Assembly (NCBI GenBank): GCA_027924585.1
Contig: BSBM01000092.1
Coordinates: 9,765,001-9,829,000 of the forward strand
Reading direction: 5' to 3'
Source of the DNA: Larix kaempferi
Taxonomy: Eukaryota; Streptophyta; Pinopsida; Pinales; Pinaceae
DNA length: 64,000 bases
The notes below the pieces were generated by a model. The model saw nothing but the letters and a program-made list of their open reading frames with translations. It was not told the origin of the DNA and searched no databases. Both the position numbers and the translations under genes were made by a program. Positions 47,258-59,130 of the stretch are shown here, in pieces. Position 1 is the first letter of the stretch; each line of letters starts with the position of its first letter.

Positions 47258-47600
47258 TTACTTCTTCTTATATTCATCATTCATAATAGAATTGGCTTGA
47301 ACCTGGTTGGATTGAGCAGCTTGATGGTCTTCCGAGGGGAAGTCATGTTCTGATGTAGCTTTGTATAGGAAATTGAGCTTCCCTCCCAAACTCCCATTCT
47401 CGGCTAACAACGTGTTGTTTTGATATATTATCTCTTCCATCATCAAAACTAGACCATTCCTCTCCTCCTGAGTATCAAGTAGAGACTTGCTGAGCAAACC
47501 GTTAATCTACCATTTGAGAGCTACTGTAAATTTGAAGAATTTAGTGTCTCTAGCTCTAGTGTTTCCATGGTCTTGATCATAACCTTCCATACTCTCCATT
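47258..47600 (-). pseudogene. Short coiled-coil-like coding remnant upstream of LINE A
   Basis: The open part 47497-47258 (LLDTQEERNGLVLMMEE, NNTLLAENGSLGGKLNFL) looks like a coiled coil, with a stop at about 47506-47508 and further in-frame sequence upstream to about 47600. It lies directly 5' of the LINE endonuclease and could be a piece of its ORF1, but carries no DUF4283 or zinc-knuckle signature. Not recognised otherwise. Confidence 0.35.
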
Positions 47601-47609
47601 ATTTCCTCC

Positions 47610-48357
47610 TCGGGACAACATTTATGTTCTAGGGAGAGCCTACTTGTATTTTGTAGATTGTTTGTATGGGAAAAAGTCCACTTGTCATTGTAGACCTCCC
47701 TTACCTCTCATATAAATAAAGAAATGGAAGAATCATTATCATCATGAATCACGCAGTTGTGCTTATTCTTCTTTACACTTGGGTTAGAGATGTAAGATGA
47801 GCACTAGTCTCTGTTGCTTTCTCTTTCCTCTCAATATCCTTTGTAATTTATCTCTCTTTGTATTAAGGTGATAGGGTTTCTTGGAACATTCTTCAACTTT
47901 AGGGATAGGGTTTGAATCCTAAGGAGGCATTAAAGTTAGGGTTTGATAACAAACCCTAAGTGGAACTTGTTGAGGAGCAATAGAATATGAGACACCTTGC
48001 ATGATGCCAATGATGACTTTCTAGTGTGATTCTATATTGTTAGAGTATCGTTGGTGGTGCTACGATTTTTCTTGGTTTTTCCTAGCTAGGACTTTGGAGA
48101 GCTTGGAGGGTTGCACCAACTTGTGATATGCTGGGAGTATGCAATTAACTTTTCATCTCTTATCTACATATATGAAGATTTAGCTGTCCAAAATTTCCTT
48201 ATTGTAGATTTGATTTTCAACTATCATTGTTTTTATGGTTTGGCAATGTCCAACTCTTACATGTCCTTTTGATTTGGCATAAGTTAAGGCTGAAGTTGTT
48301 AAGAAATTTAACATTTATATTGAATATATTAACATAATAAATTCACTATTGTAAATT
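47610..48357. other. Unassigned, no gene seen
   Basis: Mixed-composition sequence without a convincing ORF or repeat boundary. Confidence 0.4.
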
Positions 48358-48408
48358 TGCAACTTGAGTTGATGTAATGGTTAAAAAAATGTGTTTCCTC
48401 TTTGGAGG

Positions 48409-49360
48409 CATTAGAGAAATTTTGAGGTCAAAAAAGGGCCTCAAAACAAAGAAAATGTACTATAAAATACAACCAATCACATTCTAGTAGATGACATCAT
48501 CCCCCTTGGTGAGGTGGCATTGCATGAGTTAAGAATGCTTATTTGTCAAATTTTCTATGGTGGATGAAAACACATAGTTAACCAAGGTAGTGGTGTAAGT
48601 ACTTTTAAGTCATAAAGTAAAGTACTCATAATGATAGTCTTTTCATAAAATAATATTATTGTCATTTTCAAGTAAAGTACTCATAATGAATGTCTTTTCA
48701 CACTTTCACATAAAATAATATTATTGTCATTTTCAAGTGAAGTACTCTTAATTCATAAAGAAAGTCCTTTCACATTTTTTTATAAAATAATATATTATCA
48801 TTTTTATGTTTTTAATTTTAAATTATATATTCACTCCATTCTATTTAATAACATAATGTCAAACTAATAAAGAATAATAATAGATTTAAAAAATAATAAT
48901 AATAATAATAATAATGCAATGTGGATTATAATAATATTATTGACATTTTACATGTAAATAAATTCTCAATTAAATTACATTATTAAATTCATGAGAAAAG
49001 TACTAAATATAAAAAAGTCAACATAAAATTTAAAAAAAAGCTCTTAAAAATGTTTTTTATTATTTAATTTCATTTGCAAGTTCAAGACAAATAAATATTA
49101 AAGGACAATACATTTTTGGGAATTTACAATGAATCTTAGTCACATCAATGTAGACTTATTTTATTAATTTTATTTCTAGTGAATTTTGAAAAGTAACTCA
49201 ACCATGGTTATTTATATTGTGCATAGAAAATAGTGTGGGAGGTGACTTGTCATATATACCTACCCCATAAAACCCCCAATTCATAATATTTTAATATATC
49301 TCATATTTTTGTAGTACATCTCTTAGGAGGCCCTTTTTTGACCTCAAAATCTCTCTAATG
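48409..49360. mobile_element. Non-autonomous terminal-inverted-repeat element (about 0.95 kb)
   Basis: The ends are inverted copies of each other over about 34 bp with one mismatch: CATTAGAGAAATTTTGAGG... at 48409, and the complement ending ...CTCTCTAATG at 49360. If the target was the palindrome CATTAATG, the duplication is a TA dinucleotide and the true inverted repeat is about 29 bp. The interior is AT-rich and has no ORF. The superfamily is uncertain; TA duplication would suggest Tc1/mariner-like. Confidence 0.6.
48600..48815. repeat. Tandem repeat, about 3 units of roughly 70 bp
   Basis: AAGTACTC..AAT, GTCTTTTCA or GTCCTTTCA, AAAATAATATTATTGTCATTTT and CAAGT blocks recur three times within the inverted-repeat element. 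The third copy is more divergent. Confidence 0.75.
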
Positions 49361-49774
49361 TCATAGGTTCAAATCTAAAGTGGGGCAGGGTATGTACATC
49401 TCCATAAACTAAAGAAATCAAATTGTTGCATGCGAGATGGTCGCTTGTCCCACAAACAAAAGGGTCCCATACATCAAATTGGTGTCTAGCTTATAGGTAA
49501 CCTTAATATATTATTATTATTATTATTTAATTTTTCTAAACACCTTAATTTACAATTTTTAAGTACTATACATGTATGTGGCCATCCTATGACACAATTA
49601 AAATCACCTTCTTATATATCCTCAAGCTTCTTATGTCATCATTCATCTAAATCAAGCTCCAGGGGATCTTCTAGTCTGGTATATAAGAAATCCAATAGAC
49701 ATTAGTCAAGAAGAGTAAATTCAAAAATGCGAATGGAAATTGAGAGTGAGCCATATTCTAACATAGATCACTGA

Positions 49775-49915
49775 AAGAAACCCTCATCAATAAAATTTCA
49801 TTAATAAAAATATGTTTTCATATAACATATACATATTGACATCTCAATTTATACATGTTATATGAAAACATTTTTTATGATAAACTTTTATTGGCGAGGA
49901 GTTTAAGTCTACCCC
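49775..49915. mobile_element. Foldback MITE-like inverted repeat
   Basis: ATGTTTTCATATAACAT at about 49812-49828 pairs with ATGTTATATGAAAACAT at about 49855-49871. The pairing continues outward imperfectly through CAATAAAA/TTTTATTG to about 50 bp per arm. The loop is about 25 bp. No ORF. Confidence 0.55.
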
Positions 49916-50339
49916 CTTATAGACCACCAGTGGGTCATTTTCGGTAGTGTGATTTTCCTTGAATAATAGTGATGAGGCAATGCACATTTGTGGATAGTAA
50001 TTGGTGATAATTGTCCTCACTACCAGTTGACAACTGGGTTATGATAGGTTTTTCCAAATTCAAAAAAATAAAATGTATATATTGAGACTTATGATTTAAG
50101 TGTCAATGGATAAATCTTATGACTCTGATCAACATTGTAGCTAGTGTTTTCACACCAACCCGTGCAAAAGGGAACTTGCTAAGGATTATGGAACCCTTAG
50201 TAGCAGTTTCAAAAATAGATAATATGTGAGTGCAAATAAAAATAACAACTAATCTAACTGTTACAATAAGATAACATATCAACAGGAACCCATGAATAAA
50301 ATTTGTATTTTTGTATTATGTTACAAATAATGGTTTACA

Positions 50340-50995
50340 ATCAGAGTTTACCTTAGAAGTTGAGGAAATGGGGGCCCTTATAGCTGTATGAAGAGTAGTG
50401 CTTCGGGTCTCCAAGGTTCCTTGCTCTTCTCCGAATGCTCAAATGGTGGCCAAGACTTGACGAGATGGGCACAAAATCTCAAAGAGATAGGCTAGATTGC
50501 AATACAAATTTTGGCAGCATAAGGGTAGGAAGAGTGATTCATGGATGTGTAATGGGGGGCCTCCATCACCTTTTTATAGCAATTTTGGGTGGTGGAGTAT
50601 GGACCCATGGTATTGGGAAACCAATAGTCACTGGCTAATGGTATTTAATGTTTTCCCTCTTTTTAATTTTATTTTGGCTATTTCCTTTATTTTTGGCGGG
50701 GGGGGTGGGGGGGGGGATTTTGACAATTTTTTATGGGATTTTAATTTTTTTGAAGGATTTTCATTTCCCCTTTTTCTTTTTCTTTTTTTGGGGATTTTGA
50801 TCATTTTTATGGGATTTTAACATTGTTTGAAGGATTTTCATTAATTGATGAGGGAAATAATGATTTTTTTTTTTCCATTTGGTTACCAATTTAGGGATTT
50901 TTTGGGTTTTTGGAGTTTAAAAATGTAGGAAAAAAGGATAAATGGGTTATGTGACTAGGGTGATGAGCTAGGTGAACAATTTATGGGTGCTAACA
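50340..50995 (-). repeat. Degraded LTR-like segment with minus-strand TATA box
   Basis: On the minus strand the sequence begins TGTTAGCACCC at 50995 and has GCTATAAAAAGGTGATGG (TATA at 50571-50578) followed by a leader-like region. A matching second LTR or clean CA end was not found, so this may be a solo or truncated LTR. Confidence 0.35.
50698..50830. repeat. G-run and GGGATTTT tandem repeat
   Basis: A near-uninterrupted run of 19 bases, G except one T, spans 50698-50716. Two copies of a GGGATTTTGA..ATTTTTTATGGGATTTTAA..GAAGGATTTTCATT-like unit follow (about 50714-50768 and 50790-50841). Confidence 0.6.
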
Positions 50996-51109
50996 GACAT
51001 GGTTAGAAACATGACTTCCTATGAATATTTCTCGTATAGATTTTCATGCAAAGTAACAACTGAGTAAAATGTTTATTCACTAGGCAAAAGGCTCATGAAT
51101 CCTTCGTTC

Positions 51110-51200
51110 TAAAAGACTCTAAAACTGCACCCATAGAATTCAAATATTTTCTTTATTTACAATGAAAACTACATAAATATAGGATGTATGAAAGTATAAA
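51110..51200. repeat. Direct repeat, left copy, flanking a solo LTR
   Basis: CACCCATAGAATTCAAATATTTT then ATGAAAACTACATAAATATAGGAT resembles the sequence at about 51241-51249 plus 52992-53060. The solo LTR thus lies inside the second unit of an old two-copy repeat. Confidence 0.55.
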
Positions 51201-51249
51201 ATTGATTATGAATTCTTCATTCTAAAAGAATTCGATCCTGTATCCATAA

Positions 51250-52991
51250 TGTAATGTCCCTTTTTCAGTTTTTATAAAAATGCCCAATTTTCCAAATTTT
51301 CCCCAATTTCGACCTTTGACTAGTTTTGTTGTTTTGGCCCCCAAATGCTCCCAAATATTTTGTAAGGGTATATGAATGATATTTAGAATTGAATATTAGG
51401 TTCAGGGATGATTTGTAACCCTCAAAATGCTTCTGCAAACTTGATTTATATTCTGGTCAATGTATGGGATTTTAACTAGTAATTTGTGCATTAAATCCCT
51501 CCTGGGTAAACACTGAAAATGGCCTCCCAAATGCTTCCAAACACCCTCGAAATTATGAATAGAGGTAGGGAATGTATTAAGGATGTTATTAAGGTCTCAT
51601 GTGCACCATTAATTGATTAATATATCTGTTCCAACCCTCTCCCATTCAGCTGCAAAAATAACCAATTCGACCCTTGGGGAAATGGCACTATTTCTTCTCC
51701 CAATGCAATTAAACTGAGTAAAAATACTTCAAATGCTCAAGTACAGTACATGAAACTTGTAAAATACATCCATGGCAGTCTACTAATCACAAATGTATCA
51801 AAGAATCATCCATTCATTTGAAATTATCAGCATTATAATGATATACATCAATGTAGTGGGGAAATGGACATTGTTTGCTCATTAATCAACATTTTTGCAT
51901 ACAATCAGTGGGTATTTCGACCTGAGACTTTCTAAATATGAAGAACAGAGGATATGAAGCTATTACAATCAGAAATACATCATATGAATCTCTACCAATG
52001 AGTACAAGAGCTCACCCAAAGCGCAATCCCTCAAGGAGCATGAATATGCTTTTAAAACTGGAGAGAAAGTGCTGCACTAAACCAAACCACGAGCTTTCTT
52101 GTAGCTGCTACCTGCAAATAAAAACTCCATTAAAGCACCATGAAAGACCTGAGTGGCATCTACAAACACCAACTTGGATGAGAATCTTTCACCCTCGAAA
52201 TTGGCTAAGACAAGAAACTAGTCATCCACTAGCTCTCTCTTCACAAATGCATTTTTTTCTCAAATCATCAAAAGCCATTCTCATACTTGATTTCTACATT
52301 TTATAACCAACATTAGCCTTCTAAGGGTTGAAATCCTCTCAGTAGATTCTAGATATTTTCCCTTAGGAAATATTCCACATTTGCCACTTGTCTCCTAGTT
52401 TCCAACCTTCCATCTTCTCCCAAATTTGAGTAGGAGTCTCTTGGGATTCTCCAACTCCATGAACACCTTCCTTGAGCCTATTTTTGGGGCTGACATGTCA
52501 TAATGGTCAGATGTCAGAAGTCATATCTGAATTTTGTCATAGATGCTTCATCATTGTTGTCATAAGACTAGGGAATCTAGCCCAAGTGTCCACTAGCCTC
52601 CAATTTGACTCTTCCTCTTCCATGGAGGTTACCATTCCATCCCATTTCGACCTAAGATGTTCCATGCCATGTGTATTCCTTACCAACTCACCCAATAATG
52701 TTTTCATTCCCATGGATTCGAAATGGCAAGTGAGATTTGTCATGTGGCAGTGAGAAACCAAGCTAGTGTGGGTCCCACATCCTCCAAATGTCCTCAAAAC
52801 CATTTGCCACCTATAATTCCTCTTGGATTCATTTATTCAACTTATTTATTAAATACTTGGACTATTCTAATGTATAAATATTATTCCTTTGCTCCCTTAT
52901 TACAATTCCCAATGCACCCATTCAACCTAGGGAACTTGGTAGGATTGATGGGGATTGTCTGCTATACAATTATTTGAATGGGGACATTACA
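51250..52991. mobile_element. Solo LTR, 1742 bp
   Basis: It starts TGTAATGTCCC and ends GGGACATTACA, an 11-bp perfect inverted terminus with TG...CA. It is flanked by CATAA (51245-51249) and CACAA (52992-52996), a 5-bp target duplication with one mismatch. There is no second LTR or internal domain nearby. Open frames inside (51938-52306, 52472-52753, 52723-52977) resemble no protein. Strand cannot be assigned with confidence. Confidence 0.65.
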
Positions 52992-53410
52992 CACAAGATA
53001 CAAATATTTTTATCTACCATGAAAACTACATAAACATAAGATCTATGAAAGTATAACTTTGATCTTTAAAATTACATGTCATTTATCTCCAAAGTATTAC
53101 TTTGATCTTTAAAATTACATGTCACATCTCTCCAATGTTTTTCTCAGGAAATCCCAAAAAAACAATGTACCCTGCAATTGCACACCACTGTCAACATTTT
53201 TTATACAAAATCAACTTGGAGAAGCATATAAAGAGTTTACAAGTAATCAATATTCAATGACACAAGTCTTGTGTGTTGTAGTTTAGATAATGAAAGGGAA
53301 CACTTACCACTTAACATGTACACCTTGTTAAAGTTTTAAGTCAAATGATTTTCAAGAAACAAAGGGTGTAGCTGCAAATATTCAATAGTAAACAAGACAA
53401 GAAACCATAG

Positions 53411-53611
53411 GTTAAATGGTGTATACCCACTAGATAACAACATCACCATATGGTGTATTGGGTGAATTCTTTAAAACACCTTTCTATCCATAGATGTTTT
53501 TTTTTTTTGGTTAAATGGTGTATACCCACTAGATAACAACATCACCATATGGTGTATTGGGTGAATTCTTTAAAACACCTTTCTATCCATAGATGTTTTT
53601 TTTTTTTTTTG
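53411..53611. repeat. Tandem duplication of about 95 bp with oligo-T junctions
   Basis: The segment GGTTAAATGGTGTATACC... to ...TATCCATAGATG occurs at about 53410-53493 and again at about 53509-53595 almost unchanged. Each copy is followed by an oligo-T run (about 53494-53507 and 53596-53611). Confidence 0.85.
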
Positions 53612-54400
53612 TGAGGCTAGATCAGAAATTATATTAACAAGAAAGAAAAAGGTACATAGTCTTATGTGGCTGGTCTGCCACTAGGGAAATTAGACCAGCC
53701 ACAAAACCAAAGTTTATCAACCATTTTTCCGAGGAACTAAAAGTCAGATAGTTTAACAAACTTTCTAAAATAACAAAAATAATTGTCGTGATGCCTAGTA
53801 GAACCAGGCCTATACTTAACTATTCTATTGAAATGATCATATTGACTACTAGGACATTCAACATAGAGACTTTCAAAGCAAATTGTACTACTAAAAGAAA
53901 AAAAACCAAACAAATAGACTGACACTAAAATTAAACAACATCAGAAACAATAACAATGGGGGGCTCCTTAAACACCATTCTTGTGTTCGCTTTGGCCAAG
54001 ACATTAAGGTCGACAGCCAATTCACTATGAGCTTTAGCTAGAAGCTTTAAGGTAGCCTACACCCATGAATCTACCCTATGTTTTATCCTGCTGAAGGAGG
54101 ATTTCCTTCTTTTTCTCAATATTGTCCATGATGTCCTTACTCAGGAGGGTTTTCATCTGCTAGTAGAGTGTCATTGTCTTCATGAGCTTGGTATCCTTGG
54201 TTTGGGATGTCCCTACATCTTCAACCAACTGGCCAACTTCATTCTGAATCGCATCTAGGCTAATTCCAATTTGCTCCTACGCTACCCATTCTTCCATATT
54301 ATTTAACAAACGTTGGGTAGGAGCTGAGATAACCTTTTTGAAAATAGACTGGGATGCCTTTGCCTCCTACTTGAATCGCAGCATGTGGGTATTTCCCTGG
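53612..54400 (-). pseudogene. Coiled-coil protein remnant with 3' oligo-A, possible retrocopy
   Basis: The minus-strand translation around 54350-54080 gives an interrupted but coherent coiled-coil-like sequence (SIFKKVISAPTQRLLNNMEE, LVEDVGTSQTKDTKLMKTM, LLSKDIMDNIEKKKEILLQ). The same strand ends at 53596-53611 in a run of A (T on the plus strand), as expected of an L1-mobilised transcript or a LINE-related element. Parent gene not recognised. The 5' end is arbitrary. Confidence 0.4.
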
Positions 54401-55348
54401 ATGCTCATCCCTCCATGAGTTCTCTAACCCTTCACCATACTGAGCCTTTGTGGTTGCAATTTCCCCCAATTTTGGGCCTCAGTTTGGACCCAAGCTTAAC
54501 CTTGTTGACCAATATCTTATCACATTCATTCATAAATGGATGTTTTTAAATTGTGAAAAACAGGGTTAGTATATTATAGGTATTAAGAGGGAGGATGTAG
54601 GGTATAGGGATTTTATGTGTATTAGGGAATATAAAAAAGGGTATTTGGTAAAAATATGGAATATTTATTAAAAATAAGGTTTTTTTTAATTGGAAAGATG
54701 TATTTGGAGGGGGGATCAACAAAAAAAATTTGGTAGGTATTTATCAATATCTAGTGAAATTAGGGGCATTATTTACTATCCCACAAATGAAGGCACTATG
54801 ACATAGTTTCACCGAGTGAAGACCCCATGCCCCGGGCTAACAATCATAAAAAATTAGACATCTTAGGCCAGAGGTTTTGCTTCCAAATTTTTCCCTAGAG
54901 CTTCATATGTCTTGGTTATTCGAATTGTTAAGGATCGTGCATGCTTCTATTAAGGGGGATTTTCCTCCTCCCCTATGTTCCCACTGCAATTTGTTTAGGC
55001 TCGAGTAAGGTTGAATCCTCCTGAACTAAAGCTCTTGCTAAATTCATCCCAATTGAATCCTTATAGTGTGTATGGCCAGTGTTATGGGGCCTCCCATTGC
55101 CTCCATTTGTCGGTTTGAGCTTTGTCGCTCTAGTATTCATAGACATATTATTTGTTAGCTTCCTTCAAACATAATTGGAACTCTTCATTGTTTTGATACT
55201 CGTTGAGCTTGGGTCTCTATTGCAATGTGTCTTCCCAACAAAGCTTGGAGCAACAATCTCTAATTTCCCAAAAACTATGATTTTGTATGAGTTTCTAGCC
55301 TTTCTAGGCCAAGTTTCATACGATAGACCCTGTTGGGAGTTTGTCCAA

Positions 55349-55537
55349 TCAAATGAGATTTATTTCCTCTTCATTCGATGCATATTTTCTTCTCCATACT
55401 TTACTCCAACGTGCCTGGCTGTCATGGAGACATCTCCACCAGGTTTTTGTGCCTAAAGCTTCATATTCTACCTTCGAGTCCCTGATGCCTAGCCCCCCTT
55501 CATCCTTTGGTTTACAGACTTCCAACCAAGCTACCAA
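55349..55537 (-). pseudogene. LINE B post-RT region
   Basis: WLEVCKPKDEGGLGIRD, then ALGTKTWWRCL and WSKVWRRKY, match the segment after reverse transcriptase in plant LINEs (PKxxGGLGIR). Confidence 0.75.
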
Positions 55538-55746
55538 GGCCCACTTCTACGAGGTTTTGGTCCCTCCCCAGATGAAAGTTATTTGAAGATTCTCGATTGA
55601 TTTGATGATATTTTTCGATGTTGCTAGGACAAGAAAAAAGATAAGTTGACATGCTATGCAACATTGATTTCAATGCAAATTTGGGAGGTTTGAAGGTCTG
55701 ATTGGAGAGTTTTTTTTTCCATTTTTTCTAATAGGGTCTCCCATGA

Positions 55747-56768
55747 CTAATGTTGAGAGGCATTGGCAATTAGTGGGGCTCCAAGATATGTTGATGGAAG
55801 GGAGCTCCTTTGGAAGATTAAAATTCTGGATATATGAGTTTGAGTAGCTACTGGAGTATTAAAAAGGAAGATCTGAGACTTACTATGATTGATGGAGGTA
55901 CCTAAAGCTTCCATGAAATCTAGCAACACCCTTTTTAGAGCTTAGCTTCACGAACCATGGGGATCCACATTAGCATTGTATCAACTACGAACTAGAGGTG
56001 AGAGGAGATGAGATCATTCCCATGAATTCAAATTCATGTAATTCTTCCTTTTAGCAACTATTTCCTTTATGGAGCATCCCAGACCTTCCACCATTAAAAT
56101 GAAAAGGAAGGGAGAAAACATGTCCCCTTTCTAGATACACCGGGATGGGGCAAAGTTTGTTGAGGGTGATCTATTGACTAAAATGGAGAATAAGGTCAAG
56201 TATGTAAGGGCCATGATCCAATGAGTCCATTTCTCTGAGAAGCCAAAGCTAATAACATCCTATGAATATATTTCCAGCTGATTTTATTGAAGGCCTTGGA
56301 CATGTCTAGCTTCACTAGCATGCCAACTTTCTTAGTGATTTTGAGGGAGTGTATAGTCTCATGAGAAAGGATAGCATGGTCCAATATTTTTCTTCCCTCC
56401 ACATAACTTAATTGTTCTTCCAAGATTAAAGTTAGGACAAGGGGCTTCAGTATGTTAGCTATAACCTTTGTTATCGGTTTATATATGACATTACACAGAG
56501 ATATGGGCTGAAACTTGCTTGGCAGATTGCCATTATCTTCCTTGGGAATAAGGGTGAGGAATGTGGAACTCAAAGCTAGAAGAACATCCAATCTTCTTTT
56601 GGATTCCTCAATCACTTCCCAGACATCTTGTTTTCTAGTTGACCAACGGGCTTGGAAGAAATATGATGTGAAGTCGTCAAGTCCTAGGGGCATTTCCATC
56701 ATTGCTTGCTCGACCTCCTCCATCGCGATTTCCCTGAGAAGGATTTGATTATGTTCATCTGTGACCAA
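55747..56768 (-). pseudogene. LINE B reverse transcriptase
   Basis: 56768-56196 is open and carries FLTLIPKED, FQPISLCNVIYKPITKVIAN, EEQLSYVEGRKILDHAIL and KLDMSKAFNKISW. After frame breaks, the catalytic block at 55980-55991 reads FVVD where FADD is expected. 55929-55747 continues with GTSINHSKSQIFLFNT and YLGAPL. The copy is inactive. Confidence 0.85.
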
Positions 56769-57429
56769 CTTGGGAATATGTCCAGTGATTTTGTTGATGG
56801 ATTTCTCCCTATTACCCTAGGGCTCTTCAAGCAAAGCCTTGTAAAATGTGAGTAGCTCTTTTTTTGTATTCATGTTTGGTGAGAGTGTTACCTTGTTCAA
56901 CCTGCAAGTTGGTGATTCCATTTTGGTTTCTCCTTTGAATCATTGAACTATGGAAGAACTTAGTATTCTTTTCTCCTTCTTTAAGTCTTTGAATTCTTGA
57001 TTTTTGCTTCCAAAGAATTTCCTCATGTATATTCCTTCGGTCCAGCTAGTTTTGGAGCTCCTCTTCTTTGTCTGTCTGTTATGAGTACCCTTCCAAAATG
57101 ACTCTTTGTTGAAGTTTTTCCATCTACTCTTCTAGATCTTTTTTGGATACCAAAATGTTGTGAAAGACCTCTTTATTCTAGACTTACATTTTAGAGCCCT
57201 CAAAACTATTAGTCTCCTCTCACCATTGTGTATTGTTGTCTTGGGATTCAGGATGTTTGAGCCAAAACATTTCGAACCAAAACTTGCAATTCCAGGGTCT
57301 ATCATCCCATTCCAACTTCAAGCATATAGGTCAGTGGTCTGATCTAGAGCTAGGTAAAATGGAAGCTACCATCATTAGGGCCTTGATTGATAAGATTTTC
57401 AAACATCATAAATCTATCCAAGCACAAGG

Positions 57430-58025
57430 TTATATGTTGTGAACCCCCCCTCCCCCCTCTTATTATTCCAAGTGTGGAGCCCGTTTCGAGTCTCGATGTC
57501 CATGAGGTTCATGCTTTGAATGCTTCATTGGTTGAGTCCAACCATCTAGTTCCTCCATTTTTTTCCAGAAGGGAGTTGGCCATATTGAAATCCCCCCCCC
57601 CCATGATCCAAGGCTAGTTGAGGATTATCTCCACTATTTCTTGAAGTGAATTGAGGAATCTAGTTTCTCATTGGGAGTGAGGGGACCATAAACATTGGTG
57701 ATATGGCATGTGTTTGGCATTCCAATCAAATGGAAGTTGGATGAGATGGTATTTGTTGTTGCAAAAATGTCTTGTAGTTCAATGAGTCTTGGATCCCACA
57801 GTATGGATATTCCCCCAATCATAACATGGGCATCCACTCGATCAATTTGAATCATTTCCAACAATATTGAGCAATGTTGGTGAGAGCATCACCAAGGCAT
57901 TTCGTTTCCTATCGCATCACCACTTTTGGTTTTTCCTGATTGATCTTGTTTTGAAGAGTCCTTTGTTTGCTCTTCTTGTTCAAACCTCTTTTGTTCCATG
58001 ATATCAATGTCATGATTGACTATGA
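57430..58025 (-). pseudogene. LINE B endonuclease remnant
   Basis: Several frames together show the L1 endonuclease: a start region SWNKRGLN, a QETK motif near 57910, GGISILWDPR and ITNVYGP (57864-57634), and GGGDFNM near 57590. At that last site a poly-G run (minus strand, about 57592-57602) has broken the frame. Another C/T-rich run at 57446-57459 lies further on. Confidence 0.75.
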
Positions 58026-58097
58026 GGGGGGTTAGAAAAAAGCTTATTCTTACCAAAAAGTACTTACATGAACCAATCAGATGTTCTCCCTAGTATT

Positions 58098-58364
58098 TCA
58101 TGAGTTGCTTGTTGATTTTTCTTCCTCACCTCTATTCATCACATATGGTTTTTGGTTGATCCTTTGATAGGATGGTTTTGATGCCCAGTGAGCTCTATGA
58201 CTCGGTTTTTGGCCTTTCCAATTTGTATGGTTCAACTTGAAGTTGTTGTAGTGCTTTATTTGTTGATCTAGAATAGATTGAGTGTCCTCCCAAGTGCATG
58301 CGTCTAGGATTCCTTCAAGATCCAAATCCCCCTGGTCCATGTCCTCCCTAGCTTCTGATTCCAT
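58098..58364 (-). pseudogene. LINE B ORF1 C-terminal part
   Basis: Open 88-codon segment (DLDLEGILDACTWEDTQ, then HWASKPSYQRIN) ending shortly before the ORF2 endonuclease. It is charged and Ser/Lys-rich with no known domain, and is placed as the ORF1 tail by position. Confidence 0.5.
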
Positions 58365-58679
58365 TGATCCATCCCTTCTGCCAAATTGTCTTTTGTAACC
58401 ATTGATTTGGGTTGTTGAGTGCTCTCTTTAGTTCTCTGTCGTTTGAGTTGCTCAAGCTTGTCCATCTCACTATCTTGGGTCATCGAGATCGTTTCCCCTG
58501 GCTTGCTAGCAGTTCCTTCCCCATTTGGACATCCATGGGTTCCTCATTTAGGACCTCAAATCTGTTTGGAGTAAGAAAAATTGGGGCGAGTCGAGACTGA
58601 TTTGACTTTTTCTCAGTGCTCCTTCAACCTGTAATCGTGGTAAAGCCCTCTGCATCTTGATGTTCCTCTATAGAAGTAG

Positions 58680-59122
58680 ATTTGGGGAGAGTTTTACATG
58701 TAATCTCGGAAGAGATGGTTGTGTTCGTGGCATCGTCTGCTGTGGAAAGGGATATGGTTGTAATCAATAGTTTGGATCCAATCCATATCTTAGTAGTTGA
58801 GGCAAATCGATTTAGGTAGGGGCCTGGATATATTCATATGGACACATATTCGAGCAAAAAGCGTATATCGCCCTTTGAGCGTTGCCTTGAACATTTTTAT
58901 GTAGGTTCCTAGTGTGTTGCCGATCCCTGCCGATGTTTCTTCAGCCCAATATTCCCGTGGGACAGAATATAGACTAATCCAAATTGGAGCTATTGAGAAA
59001 TCTTCCTTATCTATACTGAAATTGTCTGTCCAAAGGCGGAGGTACAGTCCTGCTGAGTTAAAAAAGTAAGGCCTGTTGTCTATAACCATGTCTCAATCTT
59101 CCAGATTCGAGAAGATGGCTAT
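58680..59122 (-). pseudogene. LINE B ORF1, DUF4283-like domain and zinc knuckle
   Basis: In minus orientation: GFFIAIFSNLED, YFFNSAGLYLRLWTDNF, APIWISLYSVPREYW, IGNTLGTYIKM, ARICVHMNISRPLPKSI. This is the DUF4283/zf-CCHC_4 pattern of plant L1 ORF1, an RNA-binding protein. The zinc knuckle that follows (HIPF...RRC..HNHLFRD) has lost two of its Cys. The domain is cut at its N-terminal side by the transposon at 59131-60205. Confidence 0.75.
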
Positions 59123-59130
59123 GAAAAAGC

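Larger units (their letters stand above)
48358..49450 (+). mobile_element. Probable tRNA-derived SINE, split by an inserted element
   Basis: 48366-48384 (GAGTTGATGTAATGGTTA) resembles a tRNA A-box region. GTTCAAATC at 49367-49375 is a perfect B box. They are nearly 1 kb apart here but would be about 45 bp apart without the inverted-repeat element between them, which is the normal spacing. The tail after the B box (GGGGCAGGGTATGTAC and on) has no tRNA 3' half, as in SINEs. The 3' end is approximate. Confidence 0.45.
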
